From positions 558,001 to 622,000 of the forward strand of contig NZ_JARXXU010000001.1 in NCBI RefSeq assembly GCF_029894165.1: a DNA stretch of 64,000 nt, in the 5' to 3' direction. Below, in pieces: positions 19,767-26,850 of the stretch. The DNA is from Aurantimicrobium minutum. GTDB lineage: Bacteria; Actinomycetota; Actinomycetes; Actinomycetales; Microbacteriaceae. Every line of letters begins with the position of its first letter. Within the stretch, counting starts at the first letter, position 1. The notes under the pieces were generated by a model. That model did not search any database and was not told the DNA's origin. It was given only the letters and a program-made list of their open reading frames with translations. Both the position numbers and the translations under genes were made by a program.

Positions 19767-20206
19767 TGGAAATCACATCTAAACGTTCGGCATTTTCCTG
19801 GGATCCTGAGTTTCGACCTTTCGTAGACGATTTAAGAGATTTCCTTAGATTCAAAGAAGGCGGCCGTCCAGGCAACCCTGAGACATTCATGATTTGTCTT
19901 GCTGTGGGCTTTGATTCTGGCGTGAAGAGAGATGTTCCCCCCAGGAAATCCGATTCGATGCGCGTAGCAGACTTGAAAAAAGACCAATTTGCAATGATGA
20001 GAGCAGTAGCACTTCGCGAAACAAAGGATTCAAGTGTTTTGCTAAATGATGATGATGTTTTTGATATCGCCGAGCAATACGCAGCAGGAGGATTAATGCT
20101 CCTTGCGCAGAAAGCAAAAGAGGGTGGAGATTTCAGGCTCGATCTAATTCGAATGTTTGCTGCCGCTTCAACATCTGCCGCAAACCTTGAAGCTCAAGGC
20201 GAGTGA
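19766..20206 (+). CDS. Small protein resembling dnd system-associated protein 4
   Basis: 146 aa from ATG 19766, sharing one base (TAATG) with the ATPase stop. The pattern ETFMICLAVGFDSGVKRDVP, then MRAVALRETKDSSVL, then FDIAEQYAAGGLMLL matches from memory the family annotated as dnd system-associated protein 4, whose function is unknown. Its association with the DndD-like ATPase supports a dnd-derived but sulfur-free module. The gene ends 13 bp inside the convergent gene at 20194. A database profile search would settle the family. Confidence 0.65.
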   Translation: MEITSKRSAFSWDPEFRPFVDDLRDFLRFKEGGRPGNPETFMICLAVGFDSGVKRDVPPRKSDSMRVADLKKDQFAMMRAVALRETKDSSVLLNDDDVFDIAEQYAAGGLMLLAQKAKEGGDFRLDLIRMFAAASTSAANLEAQGE

Positions 20207-20763
20207 AGCTCTAGGACAACAAGTGGGTTCTTAACCAACTGAAAGTATGCACCTCGAAATGATTCAGCATATTCTGAAGCATCTGCATACGCTTTGTCCC
20301 AGCCCCCTAAATTAAGGGTTTCACGGGACAAGCAAACCATTACTCCGGTAGTTTCTTGCGCCGCAGAATTTGTTGAGAAAAAGTTATTTGCAAGTTCAAC
20401 CTTCAACAAATTAGTTCCAATGGCTTCTCTGTTATTGAGACAAAGAACAATTGAAATAACGTGCTTGCCACAACTGCATGATCCCATTCCGTCCAATTTC
20501 AAAATGGATTTTTGGCTTACTCCCGTGCTTGGGCTGACTGTGGCAACTTTTCCCCAGGAAATTCTTGTTTTGCTTAAGCGTCCGTCCTCAAGAGCTTTTT
20601 GAATTCCTCTTGTCCTGTTTCCCAATAGCTCAGGCAAACTCATATTTTCAAAGATTGAACTCAACTCAGAAATGATTGGTTCGAAACAAGTCTGATTTTT
20701 TGGAGCCCATGGGTTGAGAACAATTTGCTGGACATACACACTCTGCATACATTCATCATGCAC
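20194..20763 (-). CDS. Hypothetical protein at the end of the defence cluster
   Basis: 189 aa, not recognised. GTG start at 20763 (or Met at residue 6). Features: an N-terminal helical segment (FEPIISELSSIFENMSLPELLG), then alternating strands including HVISIVLCLNN, LLKVELANNFF and TGVMVCLSRETLNLGGW. The strand with VEL followed by another buried strand is reminiscent of restriction-endonuclease folds, but no clear catalytic triad can be pointed to. It has the same low G+C as the adjoining defence genes and overlaps the end of the dnd4-like gene by 13 bp in the opposite direction, so it was probably inherited with the cluster. Confidence 0.5.
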   Translation of the reverse strand: MHDECMQSVYVQQIVLNPWAPKNQTCFEPIISELSSIFENMSLPELLGNRTRGIQKALEDGRLSKTRISWGKVATVSPSTGVSQKSILKLDGMGSCSCGKHVISIVLCLNNREAIGTNLLKVELANNFFSTNSAAQETTGVMVCLSRETLNLGGWDKAYADASEYAESFRGAYFQLVKNPLVVLELHSP

Positions 20764-20940
20764 GAAGTTGAAGAACTACATTTCGAAAAGAACAAGAAGT
20801 TTTCAAATTGATTCCTTGATTCATTTTTGTTGTTTTTCAAGCTGCGCCAGCACCGCAGCCTGATTCCACAGAGTGTTTCGGCGGCTTCTCCATTTTGACA
20901 AATATTAAGAACAAGTAGAGTTTTGAGACTATTTGCTGGG

Positions 20941-21414
20941 CTAAGCTGCCAGACTAAAGTCTTTTCCTGTGTATAGCGCTGTATCTTTACATGCTGATTG
21001 AAGAACGGCACTGACGAAAACAGCGCGGGCAAAGACCCTGACCTTCACACCCAAGTTTTGGAGTGCTTCAGCTGCTTCGGCAAATATGTGGTCCCCGGAA
21101 GCGAACACAACTTTGTCATAGCGCTTTTCAACATTCTCTTCGTAGGCAATTTCGAGAAGTGCACGGTCCGCACCGTCGTGACCTGGCAACCACACGGTGC
21201 GAGCCCCTGGCCAGCCGAACGCTGACTCAAGTAGGTTCTGAGAACTACTTGAAGCGACAACGATGTGTGCATCTGCAGGTACATTATTTGCTTTTAGGTA
21301 GAAGGTGCGAAAGCGAGCAATGTCTGCTGCTTTAACCTGCCCTGTGCCTAGCTCGTTTTCGATATCGATCAGGTGCAGTTCGCGATTAGCGGTGTTGATG
21401 TGACGAATATTCAT
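20941..21414 (-). CDS. NYN/PIN-like domain protein
   Basis: 157 aa. The strand-acid pattern fits a NYN (PIN-like) ribonuclease fold: LHLIDIEN near residue 13 (first metal-binding Asp), ADRALLEIAYEE near 81, VVFASGDHIFAEAAEAL near 101 (acidic ends of strands), and VKVRVFARA near 123. NYN proteins cut RNA with divalent metals, but substrates vary. It has its own ribosome site (GGAGGGG, 8 bases before ATG 21414) and a hairpin just upstream, so it is probably transcribed alone. Flanked by short orphan genes. Confidence 0.65.
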   Translation of the reverse strand: MNIRHINTANRELHLIDIENELGTGQVKAADIARFRTFYLKANNVPADAHIVVASSSSQNLLESAFGWPGARTVWLPGHDGADRALLEIAYEENVEKRYDKVVFASGDHIFAEAAEALQNLGVKVRVFARAVFVSAVLQSACKDTALYTGKDFSLAA

Positions 21415-21428
21415 GTGGATTCCCCTCC

Positions 21429-21450
21429 GGTTGATGTTGTGACATCAACC
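21429..21450. repeat. Inverted repeat in the 5' region of the NYN gene
   Basis: GGTTGATGT at 21429-21437, centre TGTG, ACATCAACC at 21442-21450, perfect 9-bp arms. It lies directly upstream of the GGAGGGG ribosome site of the NYN gene, so it could be an operator or a translation-control hairpin. Confidence 0.55.
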
Positions 21451-21456
21451 TACGGA

Positions 21457-21470
21457 GACCCACTGACATT
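21457..21470 (-). promoter_or_regulatory. Shared upstream element, copy 1 (AATGTCAGTGGGTC)
   Basis: On the minus strand AATGTCAGTGGGTC lies 43 bases before the NYN start. The identical 14-mer lies at 23052-23065, 40 bases before another small gene. In both cases CCGGAGGG follows near the start codon. The position suits a promoter -35 region or operator. Confidence 0.5.
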
Positions 21471-21503
21471 CAAACCTCTGACCTATCCCTGAGAGCTTTA
21501 AGT

Positions 21504-21543
21504 AGTTGTGCCTCCTGCAACTTTCAATGCAGGAGGCACAACT
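21504..21543. terminator. Strong hairpin between the 21558 gene and the NYN gene
   Basis: AGTTGTGCCTCCTGCA (21504-21519) pairs perfectly with TGCAGGAGGCACAACT (21528-21543) around an 8-base loop. It lies 15 bases after the stop of the minus-strand gene at 21558 and probably ends its transcript. A T-run is weak. Confidence 0.6.
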
Positions 21544-21557
21544 GTTTGAATAACTCG

Positions 21558-22043
21558 TTACTTCTTCCTAGCTAGGTAGATCAACCTGCCACCCAGGCTT
21601 GCCATCAGGCCCACGATGATGAAAAGCAGCCCAGTCATCAAGCCCAACACTGTAAGCATCGTGTTCTGAGCTTTGATGAGGTCTTGGGACATTTGCGACA
21701 GAGCTTCTGTTTGGTCAGCGACAACCTTCACCATGTCTTTGATTGCCCATTGAGCAGTGACTTGTTGCTGGTAAACGGTGTCTGAGCCCGCTTCGTTTAA
21801 CACAAAGTCTTCTTGAACATTCGTAGCCGCTTCAGAGCCAGAATAGTTGTGTGATTTGATGCTGTCAGTTGTGTTGGAAACAGCGTAGACAGCCATCAAC
21901 GTGAATATAAAGGCCAGAGCAACGGGTACCACAAGCCTTAATATTTTGAGCTTGTCTCGGGGTTCCTTTGTTTTCTTTGTTTGATGAATTGCTTCTAATT
22001 TTTCCTGTATTACTCCGTCTTCTGTTTTCTTTTCTGTTGCCAT
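21558..22043 (-). CDS. Hypothetical two-span membrane protein
   Basis: 161 aa from ATG 22043 (MATEKK), which has GGGGGAA upstream; the longer reading to 22085 runs through the inverted repeat and is unlikely. Charged cytoplasmic N terminus (about 40 residues, Lys/Glu-rich), membrane span LVVPVALAFIFTLMAVYAV, an external loop of about 70 residues with a helical amphipathic stretch (VADQTEALSQMSQDLIKAQN), and a second span ending in the basic tail LIYLARKK. No family recognised. Single-gene unit with its own upstream palindrome and downstream hairpin. Confidence 0.6.
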   Translation of the reverse strand: MATEKKTEDGVIQEKLEAIHQTKKTKEPRDKLKILRLVVPVALAFIFTLMAVYAVSNTTDSIKSHNYSGSEAATNVQEDFVLNEAGSDTVYQQQVTAQWAIKDMVKVVADQTEALSQMSQDLIKAQNTMLTVLGLMTGLLFIIVGLMASLGGRLIYLARKK

Positions 22044-22061
22044 GGGTTCCCCCTCTATTTG

Positions 22062-22084
22062 TGGTCTCGCAATCTGTGAGACCA
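22062..22084. repeat. Inverted repeat upstream of the 21558 gene
   Basis: TGGTCTCGCA (22062-22071), centre ATC, TGTGAGACCA (22075-22084), 10-bp arms with one mismatch. Located 19 bases before the ATG, overlapping where the promoter or leader should be, so a candidate operator. Confidence 0.5.
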
Positions 22085-22109
22085 AGGTCTGTGTGTATCT
22101 GATGTATTG

Positions 22110-22658
22110 CTAAGGATGGAGCAGGTTGCTTTTATCTAGTTCCCCAGGTCGTTTGCGAATGATGATGTTCTTGACCCACATGGAAACTACTGCGCCCTGC
22201 ACCTCAATCGGGATGACGAGGGTTTCTCTCCAGAGTTGAGGGTCTTTCACTCCCCGAGCCGAGAGTGTTCCACCGACCCCATCAAGTACAAGGCTGAACT
22301 CGGGACTTTCGTGTTGGAGTTGCTTGACCAGGCCTTTGAAGATTGTGGCCTGTGCTGAGCGGGCCTTGTTCCAGATTGCATACTGCTGAGGATTGTTCTT
22401 CCTACTGGGCCAACCTGTCTCTTCCATCATGGTTTGAGCAGCCAGCATGGCAGGCAAAATCTGATCTATTTCAAACATGACCGTGGTTTTTGCATTTCGA
22501 TCACGGTATTCGGCGGGAACGGCAACAGCGTCCGCAACAATCGAGGGTGTCTCGAAGCGGCGCACAAGTTTGTATTCCCCAACGGGCCGCCAGCCGGTGC
22601 TGACTCCAAAGGTGAAGTCTTTCAATCCATACAGTTCTTCATCTGACCAGACAGTCAT
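22110..22658 (-). CDS. Hypothetical protein
   Basis: 182 aa, soluble, no family recognised. ATG 22658 with a clear AAGGAGGGG ribosome site 5 bases upstream. The segment YRDRNAKTTVMFEIDQILPAML is followed by a helical region rich in Gln and Ala and a C-terminal beta-rich part (TLVIPIEVQGAVVSMWVKNIIIRKR). No signal peptide or membrane span. It lies 27 bases downstream of the 22686 gene on the same strand, so both may share the transcript that starts near the 23052 element. Confidence 0.55.
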   Translation of the reverse strand: MTVWSDEELYGLKDFTFGVSTGWRPVGEYKLVRRFETPSIVADAVAVPAEYRDRNAKTTVMFEIDQILPAMLAAQTMMEETGWPSRKNNPQQYAIWNKARSAQATIFKGLVKQLQHESPEFSLVLDGVGGTLSARGVKDPQLWRETLVIPIEVQGAVVSMWVKNIIIRKRPGELDKSNLLHP

Positions 22659-22685
22659 TGTTCCCCTCCTTCATGGGATGAATAG

Positions 22686-23012
22686 TTATGAGTAACCCGA
22701 TTCCCATTCGTAGAGGGTCACGGTGATGGCTGCGTCATCCCACGCGCCACTTCGTATCTGAGAAGTTATTGCTTCGATGTCTTCTTTGTGTCTCCAGAGA
22801 TCCAAACTGTAGTTTTGGATCTCTTCTCGGTTGAGATCAACGAATTGCTTCAGAGTGAGCTTGGCAATCCAGTCGGTGTAACTAGGGACATCAACTCGAG
22901 TAAAGAGAGGGTTCCCGGTCAGAGGCCGAGGGTTCCACCACCACAGCTCTCTCGAAAAGAGGTTTTTGTTGTTGGCGTCTTTCACGACAAGCGATGTTCC
23001 CAGTGCAGGCAT
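22686..23012 (-). CDS. Hypothetical small protein
   Basis: 108 aa, unrecognised, rich in Trp (ELWWWNPRPLTGNP near residues 23-36). ATG 23012 with AAGGAGG 6 bases before. The middle is helical (LTLKQFVDLNREEIQNYSLDL) and the C-terminal part acidic. Its upstream region carries the 14-bp element also found before the NYN gene. No membrane segment. Probably the first gene of a two-gene unit with the 22110 gene. Confidence 0.55.
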   Translation of the reverse strand: MPALGTSLVVKDANNKNLFSRELWWWNPRPLTGNPLFTRVDVPSYTDWIAKLTLKQFVDLNREEIQNYSLDLWRHKEDIEAITSQIRSGAWDDAAITVTLYEWESGYS

Positions 23013-23051
23013 TTTTGGCCTCCTTGCCCTCCGGTAATTCCAGACTCACAT

Positions 23052-23065
23052 GACCCACTGACATT
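23052..23065 (-). promoter_or_regulatory. Shared upstream element, copy 2 (AATGTCAGTGGGTC)
   Basis: The same 14 bases as at 21457-21470, in the same orientation, 40 bases upstream of the 22686 gene. It directly abuts the 23070-23112 hairpin. Confidence 0.5.
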
Positions 23066-23069
23066 TGAG

Positions 23070-23112
23070 GTGCTGTTCGCTGCCAGGAAGTAATCCCTTC
23101 AGCGAACAGCAC
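23070..23112. terminator. Hairpin after the 23128 gene
   Basis: GTGCTGTTCGCTG (23070-23082) pairs perfectly with CAGCGAACAGCAC (23100-23112) around a 17-base loop. It lies 15 bases after the stop of the minus-strand gene at 23128. No T-run, so termination is likely but not certain. Confidence 0.5.
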
Positions 23113-23127
23113 TTGCGCAAAACAGCG

Positions 23128-23880
23128 TTACTGGCCTGTTTGAGGCGCAGTACTAATCCAATGCGGTTCAAGCAGTCCCTTGGTCAGCTCAACTGAATCT
23201 TCACCTGCTCGGTAACGCTCTAGCCAGTGCGTCCACTGCTGAGCATCCAGCCGGACGTACTGGATATTGCGCAGACCCCACGTTGTGGTGATGAGGGTGT
23301 TGGTGTGATCTCGTTTGTGGAACTTCCTCACGTGGGTGTTGAGCACGACGAACTCTTCGGGAGTGAAGCCCGCAGCTCGGAACTCGAGAGCCAAGTCGAT
23401 CCAGGTCTTACTGTTGGTCATGCCCGTCTTTCGGGCATGGTTGTTATGCAAGCCCATGACGGTGGCACCAAGGAACTGAGGCGGGAACCTTAGAGTGGCC
23501 GTGGTCCATTCTCTGCGTTCCTGTTCGGTGCAGTCATCCCAGGGATCTGTTGGTTCCTGGTTCCTGTCCAGGTTTCTCTTGTATTCCGCAATGTCCACCA
23601 GGGTGGTGCGTTGCAAGAGCCACTCATAGGCGGTCAGGCCGCGGTCGTCCCAGTATCTGGCCACCGCCACCCAGAGCCTGTTCATGACAATGCCGTCACG
23701 GTCATAGAGCTGCATGTTTTGGAGCTTGCCGTTGATGTTGAGATCTGTGGGTGGGTTATCCAACAGAGCGTTGCTCCACAGCCTGCGCTCGTGCGGAAGG
23801 ATGGGTCCCCAGAGTTCTTCTCTAAGCTGACGCAGTTCCCTGGAGAGGGATCCTGCGCTGCTGTTTTCGGGTGCGAACAT
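23128..23880 (-). CDS. Hypothetical protein
   Basis: 250 aa from ATG 23880, chosen for the AAGGAGGC site 5 bases upstream rather than the longer frame to 23922. Soluble, rich in Trp, Arg and Leu, with segments such as ELRQLREELWGPILPHERRLW and ARYWDDRGLTAYEWLL, and a C-terminal LITTTWGLRNIQYVRLDAQQW. No family recognised and no catalytic motif. A palindrome lies 54 bases upstream. Like its neighbours it appears as an isolated gene with its own signals. Confidence 0.55.
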   Translation of the reverse strand: MFAPENSSAGSLSRELRQLREELWGPILPHERRLWSNALLDNPPTDLNINGKLQNMQLYDRDGIVMNRLWVAVARYWDDRGLTAYEWLLQRTTLVDIAEYKRNLDRNQEPTDPWDDCTEQERREWTTATLRFPPQFLGATVMGLHNNHARKTGMTNSKTWIDLALEFRAAGFTPEEFVVLNTHVRKFHKRDHTNTLITTTWGLRNIQYVRLDAQQWTHWLERYRAGEDSVELTKGLLEPHWISTAPQTGQ

Positions 23881-23933
23881 TGCTGCCTCCTTGTGGCGTG
23901 ATGGAGGCAGATAGTTCTGCACTCCATTGACTT

Positions 23934-23957
23934 ATATGTCCGCTGATGCGGACATAT
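23934..23957. repeat. Inverted repeat upstream of the 23128 gene
   Basis: ATATGTCCGC (23934-23943), centre TGAT, GCGGACATAT (23948-23957), perfect 10-bp arms. It lies in the 316-bp divergent gap 23881-24196 and is a candidate operator. The rest of that gap shows no gene, only the 24170 repeat close to the next start. Confidence 0.55.
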
Positions 23958-24169
23958 CCGTTCTTCCCCTAGGGCACCCCACTCAATGGTTAGAGGGTTG
24001 CCGGATAGCAAGCTAGGTACTTGGCGCTATCACTCTGGAACGTGGAATTGAGTATGGCACAGGGTGCGGACAGTCTGAAAAGCGGTGGCTCAGACGGTTC
24101 TACAATGACTGGCAAATTCTGTGAATCGGGTGTGATTTGCTCCACATTTAGGGAGCCACGTGTCAAATC

Positions 24170-24184
24170 TAGACTTTTGGTCTA
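24170..24184. promoter_or_regulatory. TAGACTTTTGGTCTA inverted repeat before the 24197 gene
   Basis: TAGAC and GTCTA arms around TTTTG, ending 12 bases before ATG 24197. A near-identical element (TTAGACTTTTAGTCTAA) lies at 26609-26625 before the lipoprotein gene of the opposite strand. It overlaps the likely -10 region (TCTATAG follows). Confidence 0.5.
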
Positions 24185-24196
24185 TAGAGTGTGCTT

Positions 24197-25216
24197 ATGG
24201 GGAAATCAAAAATACTAATGGGGGTTACGGCTCTCGTGCTGGGGCTCGGATTGCCGCTTACCGTTGCCGCTTCGGCATTTGCAGAGGAAGGGACATGGTC
24301 GTTCGTAACACCTAACGGTGCTGTTGTCCCGATTCAAACAGCTGAAGATGGTTCACAATTCTGGGATTTTCAAGTTGAAGGAACCGGCAGCTATATCGGG
24401 AGTTGGTCGAGGAAAACCGGCAGATGGACTTCCGGCAATGAGGCGTTGACGGCGGCAAATAACTATAGAAGCTGCTACACAAACGCCAAGGAAAGCTACG
24501 TAAATCGATTTGATACCTATGACGCCTTCAACAACGCTGCAACGACTCAAGGAAAAGACAATGAGGATGGTTCACATTCATGGTGGGTTGAAGGTGACGC
24601 GGAGATAGACGTGGCTTTTGCAGCGTGTGAAGAAAATACAGAGTGGAGTAACGCCCAGGTCACCTCTTCGAAGGACGAGGCAACCGGGATAACAACTTTT
24701 CATGTGCCGCTCAGCGTTTATGGCTCAGGAACCCACTCGTTATTCATTCAAAATTTGTATTATCCCGACGACACATTCGGCATGTCCTGCAAATCTCGAA
24801 CGTGGGACGGTGGGGGCAAAGCATCAATGGGTTGTGAATACTCCGAAGGGTATTTCGAGCGAATTACTGTCAATGTGGAATATCCCATGGCAGATTCCGG
24901 GCATGTAGTTGCGGGGCCACAAGTGACACGGGACACGTGGTTTGACCAGGGGGTCTACTCGGATCTCACTCCAATTGATTGGAACTTCTTTGGAAACTTT
25001 CAAAAATTTGCTGGCCCCGTAGCAGCTACGTTAGGCGTGACCTCGGTCTTTGCTGTTCTCATTGCATTGCCCACAGCGCTTGTGGAATCGAGCTTAGAAG
25101 CCAATCACGGACGCGTGGAGAGTTTGTTACGAAAGTACATGCCTGGATATAAGCGCAGACAAGAAAAAATGAACACCGATTCTCAGCAGAATGACTCGAA
25201 CACGGGGGAGAAATAA
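24197..25216 (+). CDS. Secreted/membrane-anchored hypothetical protein
   Basis: 339 aa from ATG 24197 (GTG 24191 possible). N-terminal signal peptide (GVTALVLGLGLPLTVAASAFAEE). An extracytoplasmic domain of about 230 residues contains several Cys (SCYTN, AACEEN, MSCKS, MGCEY) that could form disulfides, and many aromatic residues. One membrane span (VAATLGVTSVFAVLIALPTAL, about 275-295) is followed by a basic cytoplasmic tail ending in a Gln/Asn/Ser-rich stretch. No family recognised. Its stop shares one base with the next membrane gene, so the two proteins probably form a complex. Confidence 0.65.
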   Translation: MGKSKILMGVTALVLGLGLPLTVAASAFAEEGTWSFVTPNGAVVPIQTAEDGSQFWDFQVEGTGSYIGSWSRKTGRWTSGNEALTAANNYRSCYTNAKESYVNRFDTYDAFNNAATTQGKDNEDGSHSWWVEGDAEIDVAFAACEENTEWSNAQVTSSKDEATGITTFHVPLSVYGSGTHSLFIQNLYYPDDTFGMSCKSRTWDGGGKASMGCEYSEGYFERITVNVEYPMADSGHVVAGPQVTRDTWFDQGVYSDLTPIDWNFFGNFQKFAGPVAATLGVTSVFAVLIALPTALVESSLEANHGRVESLLRKYMPGYKRRQEKMNTDSQQNDSNTGEK

Positions 25217-26157
25217 TGGAGCGTCGATTAGAGAAATACGGAGATCCGCTCTTCACTGAACGTGAATCGGTTGACCTCAAGGCAACCTCACCAGAACTGC
25301 CCCAACCGCTCCCCAAAGAGAAGTTCAAATTTACATTCTTTGGTCAGATGTACGGTTTCCCCGCATTTCTCATTGTCGTGTTGGGTGCGATCATCGCGGG
25401 ATTTAGCGACCCCGGTTTCGGGTGGAATGAGAAATCTGTTCGTCTCCTTATCTCATTCTTCGGCGTATTTATTTTGCTCAACTACGGTGGAGCAACTATT
25501 CGCGGCTGGGTAGTGAAGCGGCCCGAGCGAGGATTCTTCCCCCGCGTAGCCGCACGTCCGGTCTACCTGTTATTTCTGATTGTCACGATGTTTTTTGCTC
25601 GAGCAACAGGTATAGAGCCAGCTTTGGTTTTCGGTTCTGTGTTAGCGCTTGATTATGGTCTGAACACCACTCCCGTGAAATCGAAACATGCGGGCGGAGC
25701 CGCTCTAGCAGGCGCCATCTATGCAGCTGTTCTTGGCGTAGGCGCGTGGCTACTTTATAGCTCCCTCGCGGTAAGCCCTGTGCAGACCGTTATTCCTTGG
25801 AACCTGGTCCCCAGTGCTGGGGAAGTTGATTTCTATTCCATCGCGGTTTACGGGAACGTCGCTGCTGGAGAATTCCTCTCCATTCTGACCATTGCTGCTT
25901 TAGCGTCGCTCCCCATTGGTCTTTTGCCATTCCGCTTCTTAGAGGGAATCAACATTTGGCGATGGAGCAAAGTTGCCTGGGTGTTCATCTATGCAGTCGG
26001 GGTGTCAATTTACAGCCTTGTCCTTATGTCACTGCCGCAATCGTGGAAAGAAATTTCAGTGCCATTCGCCTGGTGGGTTGCCATATATTTCATTTATTCG
26101 GCAATCGCGCTCGGCATTTGGGCATATTTTCGTTTCACCAAACCAGAAGCACGATAA
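25216..26157 (+). CDS. Polytopic membrane protein paired with the 24197 product
   Basis: 313 aa from an ATG in a TAATG overlap. A cytoplasmic N terminus of about 40 residues is followed by roughly eight membrane segments. A conserved-looking tail half has LPFRFLEGINIWRWSKVAWVF and MSLPQSWKEISVPFAWWVAIY, typical of an actinobacterial membrane family of unknown role that I cannot name. No transporter signature. The strict coupling with a secreted Cys-containing partner suggests an envelope complex. The transcript ends at the perfect hairpin at 26187-26218. Confidence 0.65.
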   Translation: MERRLEKYGDPLFTERESVDLKATSPELPQPLPKEKFKFTFFGQMYGFPAFLIVVLGAIIAGFSDPGFGWNEKSVRLLISFFGVFILLNYGGATIRGWVVKRPERGFFPRVAARPVYLLFLIVTMFFARATGIEPALVFGSVLALDYGLNTTPVKSKHAGGAALAGAIYAAVLGVGAWLLYSSLAVSPVQTVIPWNLVPSAGEVDFYSIAVYGNVAAGEFLSILTIAALASLPIGLLPFRFLEGINIWRWSKVAWVFIYAVGVSIYSLVLMSLPQSWKEISVPFAWWVAIYFIYSAIALGIWAYFRFTKPEAR

Positions 26158-26186
26158 CTTCTCGGCTGATCGAATATGCAACGCAA

Positions 26187-26218
26187 AAGTGGAGGGCCCC
26201 TCAGGGGGCCCTCCACTT
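26187..26218. terminator. Bidirectional terminator
   Basis: AAGTGGAGGGCCCC (26187-26200) and GGGGCCCTCCACTT (26205-26218) form a perfect 14-bp stem with loop TCAG, followed by GTTTGT on the plus strand. It sits between convergent genes ending at 26157 and 26229. Confidence 0.88.
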
Positions 26219-26228
26219 GTTTGTAACG

Positions 26229-26588
26229 TTAGTTACCCAAAGAGCAATTGATATTCACTGAAATTTGCATGCCACCGTCTGCGCTAACTGATTCAGAGTT
26301 ATCGACACAGTTTGGTTCAGCAGCGGGTGCTGGCGGCAGCGGTTCTGCAGCAGGAACTTCGACCACAGGTGCAGGTGCAGGTTCAGGCGCAGGTGGTTCT
26401 GGTGCAGGCTGCTCTGCAACGGGGGGCGCCTCAACTGCAGGTTGTTCTGTTGTGGTCACAAGCACGGGACCCTGAGTGTTTTTGGGCGACGCATTTTGTT
26501 CTAGCTGGCAACCGGTTAGTGCCAACAGGGTTATCAAGCCTGTAGTTATGGCAGCAACTGCCTTGAACTGTGTTTTGTTGTGTGTCAT
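26229..26588 (-). CDS. Pro/Ala/Glu-rich lipoprotein
   Basis: 119 aa from ATG 26588 (MTHNK). Lipobox LTGC near residues 23-26, so the mature protein would be lipid-anchored on the outer face of the membrane. Next comes an extended Pro/Ala/Glu-rich linker (APPVAEQPAPEPPAPEPAPA) spanning about residues 50-92, and a short C-terminal region with two Cys (PNCVDN, NINCSL) that could form a disulfide. No enzyme domain. Probably a spacer-type surface lipoprotein. The upstream inverted repeat is shared with the 24197 gene. Confidence 0.7.
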   Translation of the reverse strand: MTHNKTQFKAVAAITTGLITLLALTGCQLEQNASPKNTQGPVLVTTTEQPAVEAPPVAEQPAPEPPAPEPAPAPVVEVPAAEPLPPAPAAEPNCVDNSESVSADGGMQISVNINCSLGN

Positions 26589-26608
26589 TGTGACATCCCC
26601 CATCGTTA

Positions 26609-26625
26609 TTAGACTTTTAGTCTAA
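26609..26625. promoter_or_regulatory. TTAGACTTTTAGTCTAA inverted repeat before the lipoprotein gene
   Basis: Perfect 7-bp arms around TTT, 20 bases upstream of ATG 26588. It shares TAGACTTTT-R-GTCTA with the element at 24170-24184, so a common regulator or sigma factor may act on both envelope genes. Confidence 0.5.
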
Positions 26626-26850
26626 TTCGAGAGGTGGGTCTCAAACTGTGAATGCCCTGAGTACATTTTCGTCAAACACTGTGATGCACAATCAATACAT
26701 TCGGTGCACTGAGTATTCCCAGAAGTTTTGCTCTTTGATAACGAGCGCGATTCATTATTGGGTCCGCTTATTTCGTAGTGTCCGTCCCCACTGACAGACT
26801 GATGTTCTGACATAGTCAGCATGTTCGTTAGCCAGAGATTCGGGGGAGTC

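Noticed and set aside
10926-20763. A complete Dnd phosphorothioation system
   Set aside because: Only a DndD-like ATPase and a dnd4-like protein are present; no DndC sulfurtransferase, DndB or DptFGH was found.
23978-23987. CCCACTCAAT, the reverse complement of ATTGAGTGGG at the guaA end, as a right attachment site
   Set aside because: Only 10 bases match, in inverted orientation, and no integrase is present; chance is a fair explanation.
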